Assembly (NCBI GenBank): GCA_027943885.1
Contig: AP027078.1
Span: 496,001-560,000, forward strand
Length of the DNA stretch: 64,000 bases
Direction of reading: 5' to 3'
Origin: Candidatus Tyloplasma litorale
Lineage (GTDB): Bacteria > Bacillota_I > Bacilli_A > Mycoplasmatales > Hepatoplasmataceae
The notes under the pieces were generated by a model. That model saw nothing but the letters and a program-made list of their open reading frames with translations. It searched no databases and had not been told where the DNA came from. Made by a program: the position numbers and the translations under genes. Below, piece by piece: positions 1 to 9,825 of the stretch; within the stretch, counting starts at the first letter, position 1; every line of letters begins with the position of its first letter.

Positions 1-73
1 CCATCACCATAGCAATCATTGAAAGTAAACCAAATTCTCTACTTGATTGTTTTGTTTGAGTTTTTTTGTTCAT
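1..73 (-). CDS. N-terminus of a membrane protein, possibly APC-type permease (cut by window edge)
   Basis: Only the first 24 codons are inside the window. The start ATG is at 71-73 on the minus strand and the frame runs off the left edge. The visible N-terminus is a polar, Lys/Gln-rich stretch followed by SREFGLLSMIAMVM, which looks like the short cytoplasmic tail and first membrane helix of an amino-acid permease (APC type). That identification rests on very few residues. It lies downstream of the ptsG terminator, so it is a separate transcription unit. Confidence 0.4.
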   Translation of the reverse strand, partial: MNKKTQTKQSSREFGLLSMIAMVM

Positions 74-106
74 AAATTAATTTTACTAAATTTTTTTATT
101 TTTTAA

Positions 107-149
107 ATAAAAAAACACCAATCATTAATAAACTAATGATTGGTGTTAA
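107..149 (-). terminator. Intrinsic terminator of the ptsG unit
   Basis: The minus strand carries ACACCAATCATTA, a 5-nt loop, then the complementary arm, followed directly by a run of seven T. It starts 12 nt after the ptsG stop codon. Confidence 0.9.
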
Positions 150-160
150 TTATAAAATAT

Positions 161-2101
161 TTAAGAGTTTTTTTGTTGATCTTGTTGATTTTGTTGACCT
201 TTTTTTTCTGCTCTCATTTTGATTAAAGCTGATTTAAATATATCGGCTTCCCCTCCAAAAATAACATGAAGTGAAGCTCCTTTAAAGATATTTCCATAAG
301 CACCAACTGCTGGTGATTTAAGGGCATCAACATCCACTTTTTTAGGATCAATCACAATTAATCTTAATCTTGAAGCACAAGCTGAAATAACAGATAGATT
401 TTCAACTCCACCAACAGCTTTTTCTAATGCCATTAATCTTGAATTAAATGCTGCTGATTTACCATCAGTTTTTTTAGCTTGATTAGTAGTAGTAGTTTTT
501 GTACCAGTTTTTTTAGCTTCTTTAGCTGCATCATAGTCAGCTCTTGAAACTAATTTAACTTCAGCACTTTCATCTCTACCTGGTGTTTTAATATCTTTTC
601 TAGTAATGTAGAAGTAGAACACAAAGTAGTAAATTGGCATATATATTATTCCTAAAGGAATTACTCAGAAGAAGTTACTTCCAAATCCTGTTGCTTGTGG
701 AATAATACCAAATAAAATCATATCAAATATTCCACCTGAGAATGTCATACCAATGTGAGTTCCTAGTAATTGTAATACTCAGAATGATAATCCAGCCATT
801 CAAACATGGAATCCATAGTATAGGAATGGTGCTAAGAATAAGAATGTAAATTCAATTGGTTCTGTAATTCCTGTTAAGAATGATGTTAAGGCTGCGGCAC
901 CAATAACTGACATTGCAACTTCTCTATTTTCTTTTTTAGCTGCCATTACCATAGCTGCCCCAGCGGCTGGTAATCCAAATATCATGAAAGTAAATTTACC
1001 TTGCATATATTCACCTGGATTCATATTTGCAGTTATTTCATAAACTGGGCTACCATTATTTAAAATAGTTCACATTCCATTTTCTTCAAAATAACTACCA
1101 TCTAAATTAGTTGCTATTGATCAAGTATTTGCTCCCATTTGAATTTCTCCACCACCAACAACTCCTGGAAGAATTGAGAATGGGATTCCTAGAGTTTGCA
1201 TTTCAAATCAAACACCTTGATCTCCTTGTCCTAAGATTTCACCATAATTAGCACCTTCTACATATGTAGTAAGAATTCCACCAGCTGATGTGTATCATAA
1301 TGGTGTATAGAAGGCATGGTGTAATCCAAATGGAATTAATGATCTTTCGATAAGTCCAAAGATAAGTGCGTTAATACCAATAGGTAAGCTAACTAAAGCA
1401 GCACCAAGTTTATCTAAACCAATCCCAAATAATGGTCAAATCATTAGGAAGAATATTCCTACCATTGGTGTTAATAGTAACACAATGATTGGAACAGATC
1501 TTGTTCCTGAGAAGAATCCTAAAACTTTAGGCATTTGGAATGTATGGAATTTGTTGTAAATATAAGCAACAAATAATCCTATTGTAATACCTCCAAACAC
1601 TGAAGTTTGCATTGAAGTAATTCCTACATTTGATGTAACAACAGATGCTGGAACAGATTCATATCAGAAAATATGATAATTATCACCATTTTCTCATATC
1701 ATTGTTGATTGAGTTGCATTAAATATAATTCATCCAACTAGAGCTGAGAATACAGCTACTCCTGCTTCTTCTGCAAAAGCAATTGCTACACCTAAACAAA
1801 ATAATGTAGGTAGGTTAGCAAATACCACATCTCCAATTGAAGATATAACACCAAACACAAATGATGCCTGTGTTATTTGATTTGCAAGATCAAGATTATC
1901 AGGATCATTTAAATCTAAGAAATCAGGATTCATAATTTGTGCAATTACGTTTTCCATACCTGCACCTATACCTAATAACAATCCAGCCATAGGAAGAAGT
2001 GCTATTGGTAACATTAATCCTCTAGATAATTTGGAGAAGAAATTCTTTATTGAACCCCCCTCTTTTGATGTTCTAGATTCTTTCATTATAGCTTTATCCA
2101 T
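161..2101 (-). CDS. ptsG: PTS system glucose-type EIICB component
   Basis: 646 residues when TGA is read as Trp; three open segments fall in one frame. It imports and phosphorylates a hexose, probably glucose, at the membrane. The IIC domain (about residues 1-480) has the family motifs [11 protein letters not shown] near residue 35, [10 protein letters not shown], and GITEPIEF at about 411. A Lys/Thr-rich linker leads to a IIB domain with the phosphorylated cysteine in SACASRLR at about residue 575. No IIA domain is attached, so phosphate must come from a separate EIIA. It is the second gene of a unit with the small membrane protein 18 nt upstream. N-acetylglucosamine specificity cannot be excluded. 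Confidence 0.9.
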
Positions 2102-2119
2102 TTTTATTAATAGACACTT

Positions 2120-2395
2120 CTATTCAACAGTTCACTTTGAAAAATAAAATCAAAGCATACCTGATGAAAAAACTAGAACAAATCATGGTATAAACCCACC
2201 ATATGCAGCAGCATTATAATTAAAATCATCTGGTTGTATACAAACAAATGATCCAACAATAGCTGCAATGATAGGTAAAACAACAATAATTAAAATCAAT
2301 GTCAATGATTTAAATAATTTTCTAAATTTATTTCCTTTAACAGGATCAACTTTAGCATCTAAAGCATTGACAAAATTTCCAATTTTTTTGAACAT
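2120..2395 (-). CDS. Small membrane protein co-transcribed with ptsG
   Basis: 91 residues with TGA as Trp. I do not recognise the family. The N-terminal third is basic and soluble (MFKKIGNFVNALDAKVDPVK), then comes one strongly hydrophobic helix (LTLILIIVVLPIIAAIVGSF), a short polar loop and a second hydrophobic helix rich in Phe and Trp. It ends 18 nt before ptsG, so it is probably the first gene of that operon and could be an accessory of the transporter; that role is inference from position only. A good ribosome-binding site (AAAGGAAAAG) precedes the ATG. Confidence 0.75.
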
Positions 2396-2423
2396 AGTTT
2401 TGTCTTTTCCTTTCTTTTAATAA

Positions 2424-2453
2424 ATATACTTAAAGTATAGTATTTAAGTATAT
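2424..2453. promoter_or_regulatory. Perfect 11-bp inverted repeat in front of the ptsG operon
   Basis: ATATACTTAAA and its complement are separated by 8 nt, and the sequence TATACT lies between them on the minus strand. It sits between the terminator of the upstream gene and the ribosome-binding site at about 2405. It could be an operator overlapping the -10 region or a 5' leader hairpin; no regulator is identified. Confidence 0.5.
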
Positions 2454-2499
2454 AAAAAAATAATTATTTGTATATGTGTATATACACAAATAATTATTT
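2454..2499 (-). terminator. Intrinsic terminator after the 2526-2882 gene
   Basis: 13-bp perfect arms (AAATAATTATTTG and complement, 2458-2470 and 2487-2499) with a self-complementary centre, followed on the minus strand by seven T. Confidence 0.8.
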
Positions 2500-2525
2500 C
2501 ATGTTTAATAATTTACATTATTATA

Positions 2526-2882
2526 TTAAAAACTAATTAAATAGAATTGATAATCTAATCCATTATCTGGTTCATAACCAAAAAATCCCATAAGCAAAAA
2601 TGAAATTAACAAAATTAAAAATACAATTGCAAGAAAAACTAAAATTGATGCCTTATATCTACCTCAAAATCCTACAAAAGATCCCGCTGAACGATGATTA
2701 GTACTATCTTTTAAATTTCTCATTTCCTGCTTATGTGTAAAGTAATATCATAATAATCAAATACATATAATTAAAAATATAAAGCCAATAACTAAATACA
2801 TTCAATCAGTTCAATCAGATGAACTAGAAGTAACTCCGCCAGATCTTGTTTGATATTCTAAAAAAGTTTTTGTAATATTCAT
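2526..2882 (-). CDS. Two-helix membrane protein of unknown function
   Basis: 118 residues with TGA as Trp. No family recognised. The N-terminus is short, Ser/Thr-rich (GGVTSSSSDWTDW), then comes a first hydrophobic helix (MYLVIGFIFLIICIWLLWYY), a basic cytoplasmic-looking loop with KQEMRNLKD, and a second long hydrophobic segment ending in a Tyr/Asp tail. It has its own terminator and is not obviously in an operon with either neighbour. The start ATG at 2880-2882 is the only one that includes the first helix. Confidence 0.65.
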
Positions 2883-2922
2883 AACAATTTAATTATATAT
2901 TTTGTAAAAAATAAATGCTTAA

Positions 2923-3642
2923 TTATTTATTATTCATTAATTTTATAATATCTTTTTTAAATATTTCTAAATCTTTTTGTTTAAAATGAATTTTTTTATT
3001 TTTTTCATCAAATTTAAAAGGTGATTTATATTCTTTTTTTGAATTTGAATATACATATTCAGATATTGTTTTATCTAAGTAATATATTTCGCTTCATTTA
3101 GAAGATAACTCATGATAGTTATATTCTTTTTTGGATTTATTTAAAATATTATTTATTGTTCTTAATAAATATGTTTTTAATAAAAATAATGTTCATTCAA
3201 ATAAAATTTCTTTTTCTTTTTCTTGTGAAGGAAAATCAAATTTTTTTAATTTTTTATAATATTCTTCAGAAATTTTCAAAGCATAACCTAATTTTTTATC
3301 TTCTTTAAAATTATCTAAATAATATATTTCTTTAATGTTTATTCCTGAATTTACTATTTTTTCAAAGCATTTTTGACATGGAAGTATAGTTATATAAAAA
3401 ATTCATTCATCATATTTAAATTTTGAATGTTTTTTCTTTATTTCTTCTATGATTAAAAATTCAGCATGAGAATTATGTTTATTTTCATTATTATTTTTTC
3501 CTAATTTTTTATTACTTTTATAAATAGTTATTTTTTCTTTTTTATTTATGGCAATTGTATTGACTGGAATACCTCTATTTTTCTTAGGTATTTTTTCATA
3601 TTTTTTATTTACCAAAATTAATTTATTATAAATATTTGACAT
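2923..3642 (-). CDS. Cytidine/dCMP/tRNA-adenosine deaminase-fold protein (TadA/ComEB-like)
   Basis: 239 residues. The zinc-deaminase core is clear: HAEF near residue 60 supplies the first ligand and catalytic Glu, and PCQKC near residue 90 supplies the two cysteines. The preceding segment (GIPVNTIAINKKEKI) matches the strand-loop where TadA has its PVGAVIV motif. The C-terminal 120 residues are Lys-rich and have no match I recognise; TadA and dCMP deaminase are normally only about 150-170 residues. A tRNA-Arg(ACG) gene at the right end of the window needs A34-to-inosine editing, so TadA activity is an attractive guess, but dCMP deaminase remains possible. Confidence 0.6.
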
Positions 3643-3663
3643 TTATTTATTTTATCATATAAA

Positions 3664-3697
3664 TTAAAAAAACCACTATTAAAAATAGTGATTTTAA
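3664..3697 (-). terminator. Intrinsic terminator of the YfcC-like gene
   Basis: CACTATT and AATAGTG arms with flanking A/T extension, and a T-run on the minus strand; located between the YfcC-like stop (3709) and the deaminase start (3642). Confidence 0.8.
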
Positions 3698-3708
3698 TTT
3701 AGTAACTT

Positions 3709-5469
3709 CTATAGTTTTGTTCCAACTTCAATAGCTAATAATGAAACAATTGATATGATTCCAACCACAAAGATCATTCCAGCATAACCAGCTAATCATG
3801 GCAATGCTTTTCCAAACCCAACTTTAGATTGTTCTGCTTGAACCACAACTAATCCAGTTGTTGGTGAGAATGCATTAACACAACCTTGAGCCAATGGATA
3901 AACCATTAGGATGGACACAATCATCAATTGTGTATGTGGTGCTCCTGGTTCTCCAGTTGCAGAAATTACACCTCCAATAATAGGAGCAGTAACTCCTGCT
4001 AATCCTGATGTTGAAGGAATAAAAAATGACATTAATGTAAAGATAAATAATCAAATTAATGCAAATGGAATAATTCCCACTTGTTGTAAATGATCGATAT
4101 CAACCATTGAATAAATCATTCCATATGTTAATCCAGAACTAGTTAAAATAATTGAAGTAGCTCTTGAGAAGGAAATAATTGTAATAACTCCAAACATTTC
4201 TTTTAAAGCTTGTCAAAAAATTAAAACAATTCTTTTTGATTCATATTTAAATAATTTTCCAATGATAAATGCACCTACAAAGAATAGAATTGCTAATTCA
4301 ACAAAGTATCATTCTCCTAGTAAAACTTTACCATAGAAAATTGATGAAAATATTAATCATCCTTGACTATCGGCTAAATTAGGAAATCATTCTGTTCATG
4401 GCATCAATGAAAAGATCATTCAAGCAAAGATCATTCCGAAAATACCTAAAGATCATTTTTGAGATTTTGACATAACTTCAAGTTCATGAATATCTCCAAT
4501 ATGTTCTTCTGCTCATTTTTTATTTTTTTCTATGTTTTCCACATCCATAGATTTTTGGTTGTTTTTTCTAACTCTTGCTCCATATCATGTTACAAAAGCT
4601 GTTCCAACAGCTGTATAAATAATGAATAATAATAATCTTTCAGCAACAGCTGTTCCAATACCTACATCTAAACCTGCAGCCATAACTCCAATTGAGAATG
4701 GATCAAGAACTGAAGCAGCAATCCCTGTTGTTGTACCAAGAATAGCTAACATCATTCCTGTTGCAGCATCAAAACCTGCAAGTATTAATACTGGAACAAT
4801 AACTGGAATTAATCCCAGTGTTTCTTCTTGCATCCCAAATAGTGTTCCACCTAATGAGAATAATATAAATAGAATTGGAATAAGTAGTAATTCTTTACCA
4901 CCTAATCCTTTTACTAATGAAGACACTCCATCTCTTAGCGTATGTGTTTCCATTAATAATAATACAACAGCATAAATACCAACTAAATAGAAGGCAACAT
5001 CTCATGCCATAAAGTATCCACCTAACATTGCTTTTAATGTATCAAAGATACCAAACATTGCAGTTGTACCATCTGCATATGGACTTAAAGTTCAAGGAAC
5101 ACTAGTATCAGTAATAAAACCAACGTCAGGTTCTCATTCTCCTTCCAATCCATAACTATCAATAATAGGTTGAACTTCATTTGTATCAAAATTTGCTATT
5201 CAATCACCTGAACTAAATTCTCCTAAATTACCATAAGTACTTGATAAAGAGTTATATATAATTCAGTTTTGTCATGCTCCCAATGACCCTGCCTGATAAA
5301 CAGTATCACCAATAGTAATTTCTGTTGCATCTCCTGCTCCATGCGGGATTCATGTCAGCACAGCTGCAAAGATAACAACACCAACTATTATTGCCAATGC
5401 CGATGGCATTTTTAATTTTTTCTTTTTTTTATTTTGTTTTGTCTCTAATGTTTTTACTTCATTTTCCAT
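3709..5469 (-). CDS. YfcC-family (C4-dicarboxylate/amino-acid carrier type) membrane transporter
   Basis: 586 residues with TGA as Trp. It is polytopic, with about 12 hydrophobic segments. A short Lys-rich N-terminus is followed by a first helix (ALAIIVGVVIFAAVLTWIP) and a large extracytoplasmic loop of about 110 residues rich in Asp, Gly and Trp. The conserved C-terminal region FFIPSTSGLAGVTAPIIGG and FSPTTGLVVVQAEQ fits YfcC/ArcD-like carriers. The substrate is unknown; arginine/ornithine or dicarboxylates are the usual suggestions for this family. The start at 5467-5469 gives a compact N-terminus; there is no clear ribosome-binding site. It has its own terminator. Confidence 0.75.
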
Positions 5470-5547
5470 AATTTTTTAATTATGTTTATATAATAACACT
5501 TATAAAAAAAATAAACACTGTAAAAGTGGTTATTTATAAAATTAATG

Positions 5548-6627
5548 TTATTTATCATACATTTTAAATTTAAATATTTTTTCTTGGAAAAATGTAAAAA
5601 TTGTTTTATTTGAAAATTTAGATAAAAAACTATTTGTAATACCAATTATTTCATTAAAAAGCATTAAATAATAATTAGGTTCAGTTGGTTTAATGAATGA
5701 ACATTTATTCATAGATTTAATACCTGTCATTAATATTTCATCTTCTATTTTCTCTCTAGGTAATATATACCCAAAATGCATTACTTCATTTCTTAATCTA
5801 TTTATTTTATTAAGTTCTTCTTTAAATTCTTTTATAAATTCTTTTCAATCTTGAGCACAAGAGTTTTTATATCAATTAATAAAATTTTCATTACCAATTA
5901 TGCTTTTAAAGATTTTTTCAGAATCACTATTTTTATTTAAATCTGTTAGTAAAATTATAAGATCATTAAATGTGCAATTATTCAAGATTTTTCAAGATTC
6001 TTTATGATTTTTTTGATAATTATTTTTTATTATTTCTTTTCATTTTTCATCTTTAGATTTATCATTTAGAAAATTTGGAAAGATTGTTTCAAAACTTTTG
6101 GTTTGCGATAATAAAAATGAAGCAACATTTTTTCTTAAGTTTTTTTCAAATCTCATAATAGATGAATAAATAATTTTACAAAAATCATCATTTAAGGCAC
6201 TAAAATAATTAAACATTTGAATATTATAAGTTCTATTTTCTACAGGTTTTAAAATTTCTTTTTTTATAATTTTTGAAACTTCTACATTATGAATTAAGAA
6301 GAAATTTCTGAAATTTAAAATTCTATCAAAATATTGAAATAATTTATCTTCTAAAATAAAATCAATAAATTTAAAGGAATCTAAATTCTTTTTAATTTTC
6401 TTTAAATCTAAAAGTAATTTTTCAAAATTAATATCTTCTTGTTTTGGAAAGAATAAATCATAAAATTGTTTATAATCATATGATTTAATATTCTTTATAA
6501 TTTCTTCCATATGTTTAATTAATTCTGAAATATCTTTTTTTCATTGTTCAATACTAAGATTTGAAAAATCCTTACTTAATTCTTTACTATTCTGTTGTCT
6601 TTTATTTATTTCATGTTCACCATTCAT
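5548..6627 (-). CDS. Abi (Abi_2/AbiD-F)-like HEPN protein
   Basis: 359 residues, Lys/Phe/Asn-rich, predicted cytosolic and alpha-helical. Two segments resemble the abortive-infection Abi_2 family: an N-terminal block ending MRFEKNLRKNVASFLL and a C-terminal block RLRNEVMHFGYIL, where R-N-E-V-M-H fits the HEPN ribonuclease motif R-x4-H. Such proteins in other bacteria stop phage growth by RNA cleavage. The match is by motif only. It is a single gene with its own -10 six bases before the ATG and no ribosome-binding site, and no antitoxin-like partner is adjacent. Confidence 0.5.
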
Positions 6628-6633
6628 AATAAA

Positions 6634-6639
6634 ATTATA
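6634..6639 (-). promoter_or_regulatory. -10 box (TATAAT) 6 nt before the Abi-like ATG
   Basis: TATAAT on the minus strand, ending 6 nt from the start codon at 6627. The transcript would begin at or next to the ATG, so a leaderless mRNA is likely. Confidence 0.5.
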
Positions 6640-6649
6640 TATATTTAAA

Positions 6650-6681
6650 TAAAAAAACAAAGAAACTAAGTTTCTTTGTTT
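6650..6681 (-). terminator. Intrinsic terminator of tuf
   Basis: Nine-bp arms CAAAGAAAC / GTTTCTTTG around a 3-nt loop, followed by seven T on the minus strand, 11 nt after the tuf stop. Confidence 0.95.
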
Positions 6682-6691
6682 ATTAGATCAA

Positions 6692-7876
6692 TTATTCAAT
6701 AATTTCAGTAACTGTTCCAGCACCAACTGTTCTTCCACCTTCTCTAATTGAGAATTTAGTGTTAAGTTCAATTGCAATTGGAGCAATTAATTCAACTGTT
6801 AATGAAACATTATCTCCAGGCATAACCATTTCTACACCTTCTGGTAATGCAATTTGTGCAGTTACATCAGTAGTTCTTAAGTAGATTTGTGGTCTATAAT
6901 TTGAGAAGAAAGGAGTATGTCTTCCACCCTCTTCTTTTGTTAAAGCATAAATTTCAGCTTTGAATTTTTTATGTGGAGTAATTGTTCCTGGTTTAACAAT
7001 AACTTGTCCTCTTTCGATTTGTGTTCTATCCACACCTCTTAATAAAAGTCCAACATTATCTCCAGCTTCTGCATAATCTAGAAGTTTTCTAAACATTTCA
7101 ATTCCAGTTACAGTTGTTTTTCTTGTGTCTTTAAGACCAACAATTTCAACTTCACTACCTTCTTTAATTTGTCCTCTTTCAACTCTACCTGTTGCAACAG
7201 TTCCTCTACCTGTAATTGTAAATACATCTTCAACTGGTAGTAAGAATGGTTTTTCAATATCTCTTTCAGGTACTGGGAAATATTCATCTGCTTGTTTCAT
7301 TAACTCATGAATTTTTTCCTCATAAGTAGGATCACCTTCAAGAGCTTTTAAAGCTGAACCTTTGATAACAGGAGTATTATCTCCATCAAAACCATATTGT
7401 GAAAGTAAATCTCTTACTTCCATTTCTACAAGTTCTAACATTTCTTCATCATCAACCATGTCACATTTATTAATGAAAACTATTAATTTTTTGATTCCAA
7501 CTTGTCTTGATAATAAGATGTGTTCTCTTGTTTGAGGCATAGGCCCATCAGTTGCTGAAACCACAATAATAGCTCCATCCATTTGTGCAGCACCTGTAAT
7601 CATGTTTTTAACATAATCAGCATGCCCTGGTGCATCTATATGTGCGTAATGTCTTTTTTCTGTTTCATATTCAACGTGAGCAGTATTAATTGTAATACCT
7701 CTCTCTTTTTCTTCAGGAGCAGCATCAATTGATGCATAATCCATTGCTTCTGCTCCACCAGCTTTTGCTAAAACTGTTGTAATAGCAGCAGTTAATGTTG
7801 TTTTACCATGATCAACGTGACCAATAGTTCCAATATTAACATGTTCTTTTGAACGGTCAAATTTTTCTTTTGCCAT
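6692..7876 (-). CDS. tuf: Translation elongation factor Tu
   Basis: 394 residues, the standard length. EF-Tu carries aminoacyl-tRNA to the ribosome as a GTP complex. G1 is GHVDHGKTT (residues 18-26), G2 is around [13 protein letters not shown]3 is DAPGHADY and G4 is NKCD. All three domains are intact to the C-terminal [13 protein letters not shown]. It forms a single-gene unit with its own promoter, a good ribosome-binding site (AAAGGAAATAGAT) and a strong terminator, as expected for one of the most abundant proteins. Codon use is less AT-extreme than in the glycan island. Confidence 0.99.
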   Translation of the reverse strand: MAKEKFDRSKEHVNIGTIGHVDHGKTTLTAAITTVLAKAGGAEAMDYASIDAAPEEKERGITINTAHVEYETEKRHYAHIDAPGHADYVKNMITGAAQMDGAIIVVSATDGPMPQTREHILLSRQVGIKKLIVFINKCDMVDDEEMLELVEMEVRDLLSQYGFDGDNTPVIKGSALKALEGDPTYEEKIHELMKQADEYFPVPERDIEKPFLLPVEDVFTITGRGTVATGRVERGQIKEGSEVEIVGLKDTRKTTVTGIEMFRKLLDYAEAGDNVGLLLRGVDRTQIERGQVIVKPGTITPHKKFKAEIYALTKEEGGRHTPFFSNYRPQIYLRTTDVTAQIALPEGVEMVMPGDNVSLTVELIAPIAIELNTKFSIREGGRTVGAGTVTEIIE

Positions 7877-7921
7877 ATCTATTTCCTTTCATGTGTTTTT
7901 TAAAAGTTTATATTTAGACTT

Positions 7922-7960
7922 ATTATAATATATTAAACAAATCTATATTACGTAATATAG
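7922..7960 (-). promoter_or_regulatory. tuf promoter with an 18-bp perfect palindrome over the -35 region
   Basis: A -10 box TATAAT lies at 7922-7927 on the minus strand. The position 17 bp upstream, where the -35 should be, falls inside the perfect palindrome CTATATTACGTAATATAG (7943-7960). The palindrome could be a repressor or activator site. Confidence 0.55.
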
Positions 7961-8023
7961 AACATACATATAAAAATATATGTCCATATATATTTTACTA
8001 TAAAAAATAATATTTTTATTCTA

Positions 8024-8716
8024 CTAAATATTTTTATTATACCAATTAATAAAGATTTCTTTTTCTTTTGTTAATATATTTGTATGTGAAAAATCTTCTG
8101 TAATAAATTTCTTATTTTTTTTACTTAAAATTTTTTTAATAGATTGAGTTTTAATAAATTCATCATTTTCAGCAAGTAAAAATATAATATTTTTTTCTTT
8201 TAAAAATTTACTTCTATAAGCTAATCTTAAATTATTAATAAAAATCGTAATTTTTAAAGCATGTTTTTCAAGAATTCGTTCCCTTTTACTTATTTCTCTT
8301 ATTCTTTTATATCTTTCTGAACCTAATTTTTTCTTAAGTCTTCTTTTAGCCTTATATGATTTTATTGCAACTGGTATTCATTTAGAAAATTTAATTTTAA
8401 TTGGTGGAACAATAGAAAATATCTTAACATTCTTACATTTAAGCTTTTCCTTAATCATAACTGCCACAATACTACCTGTTGAATAACCAATTATATCTAT
8501 TTGTGAATAATTTTCTTTATTTAATCTTTCACAAAAATCATCAACATATTTTCTAACATGTCTTTTATTTAAAGTTGATTTATCATATGTATCAAATCAA
8601 TCTTCATTGTAAATGTTTTCATAATCTAAAGTTTTAAAAAAATCATACAATTGTAAAAAATCATCAACTCCATTTTTTTTAAAACCATGTAAAAGTACTA
8701 GTGTCCTATTTTTCAT
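8024..8716 (-). CDS. Alpha/beta hydrolase
   Basis: 230 residues. It has the alpha/beta-hydrolase signature set: LVLLHGF (oxyanion strand, residues 6-12), the nucleophile elbow G-Y-S79-T-G, an acid in LLAENDEF and the catalytic His in FSHTNI near the C-terminus. A 50-residue Lys/Arg-rich cap lies between the nucleophile and the acid. The substrate is unknown; esterase or lipase activity is usual for such Mollicutes proteins. There is no signal peptide. GGAG lies immediately against the ATG, which is too close to be a normal ribosome-binding site; AGGG 14 nt upstream may serve instead. Confidence 0.8.
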
Positions 8717-8784
8717 CTCCTATTTTCCCTATTTAATAAATCAATTATATATACAATTAATTAAATAAAATTTATTTTAAAAAG

Positions 8785-8815
8785 AAAAAAGGATTTTAAA
8801 ATAAAGTCCTTTTTG
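8785..8815 (-). terminator. Intrinsic terminator after the PemK/MazF-like gene
   Basis: AAAAAGGA and TCCTTTTTT arms around an A/T-rich inner stem, with a T-run on the minus strand. It would end the recO-kinase-PemK-like run of genes. Confidence 0.7.
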
Positions 8816-8843
8816 TATTTATTAAATTTTATATTATTCAAAA

Positions 8844-9170
8844 TTATATTCATTCTGAAAATCTATATTCCAAAACTTCTATATCTTCATCATCAATACT
8901 TAAATCAGTAAGTCTTGAATATTTTATTCTTGCTTCATTGACAAAAATTGGTGAGTCAGATAAGTCTATTCAAGATCCACAAGCCAATCTATGTTGCATT
9001 CTATTGAGATCATTAGGTTTGTGTTTACTAGTTAATGGCACTACATAACCACAACCATCATCATCTAAAGAAATTATTAAACAAGGTCTTTCATTTTCAT
9101 GTCCAGAATCTATTCCTATCTCCCTATCTAATAAATAAATTATGTCAAATTGTTCTTTTAATTCCACCAT
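8844..9170 (-). CDS. PemK/MazF-like protein
   Basis: 108 residues. The order of segments fits the MazF/PemK beta-barrel fold: an N-terminal strand, then ENERPCLIISLDDDG (equivalent of the E-x-G-x-RP-hLV segment), YVVPLTSK (equivalent of VVPLTS), and a C-terminal SWIDLSDSPIFVNEARIKYS. MazF proteins are sequence-specific mRNA endonucleases. No antitoxin gene is adjacent; the upstream neighbour is the kinase, ending 18 nt earlier, so this may be a domesticated or non-toxic relative. I chose the ATG at 9168-9170 over a TTG two codons earlier. Confidence 0.55.
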
Positions 9171-9187
9171 AAGCAAATTATACTAAA

Positions 9188-9808
9188 TTATTGAATTAAA
9201 GAAATTATCTTTAAAGCAACATCCTTTTGTTTATTATTTAAATTTTTTACAACTTCAACCTTTGGAACAAATTTTTTACAATGATTAATTATTTCTTCAG
9301 AAGCATAAACTTCATCTATTTCTTCAAAATGATCAAGTTGTTTTTCAATAAATCTATTTCTTTTAATTCTTCTTTTTGCAGCATCACCTTTTTCATCTTC
9401 TGTTAAAATAATGATTAAATCATAATTAAAATTTTCACTTACTGATAAGTTTACAAAATTATTAAACAATGATTTATATTCTTCAAAATTTTTTTGTGAT
9501 ATTCAATTTTTTTGAAAAGCTTGTTTTGCATAAATGTAATCATCTATAAAGCTTCTATCAAAAATAATGGCATTTATATTTTCTAATTTTTCTTGATATG
9601 AATAATGTAATGTTCTTAATCTTAACATTAAAAAATCCATTTGCATAATAAATGATCATTTTTTCATATCTTTATAAGCTTTTTCTAAATAAGAATATTT
9701 TTCCTCTTCAACATTAAATTTTAGTTGATTGCCACATATTTTCTTTAATTCATTTAAAATAGTTGTCTTACCAATTCCAGGTGTGCCAATAATAGCTACT
9801 CTTTTCAT
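9188..9808 (-). CDS. Deoxynucleoside kinase (dNK family)
   Basis: 206 residues. It phosphorylates deoxynucleosides for salvage, essential in Mollicutes that cannot make nucleotides de novo. The P-loop is GTPGIGKTT (residues 8-16), the active-site DRS motif is IIFDRSFIDDYIYAK, and the lid arginines are KRRIKRNR. Substrate preference (dA, dG or dC) cannot be read from the sequence. A strong ribosome-binding site AAGGAG lies 8 nt before the ATG. It sits directly downstream of recO (17 nt gap) and is probably co-transcribed with it. Confidence 0.88.
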
Positions 9809-9825
9809 TTTTATTTCTCCTTTAT

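Noticed and set aside
4622-4975. Long + strand ORF inside the YfcC-like gene
   Set aside because: It is an antisense shadow of a transmembrane coding region with repetitive composition and no promoter or ribosome-binding site.
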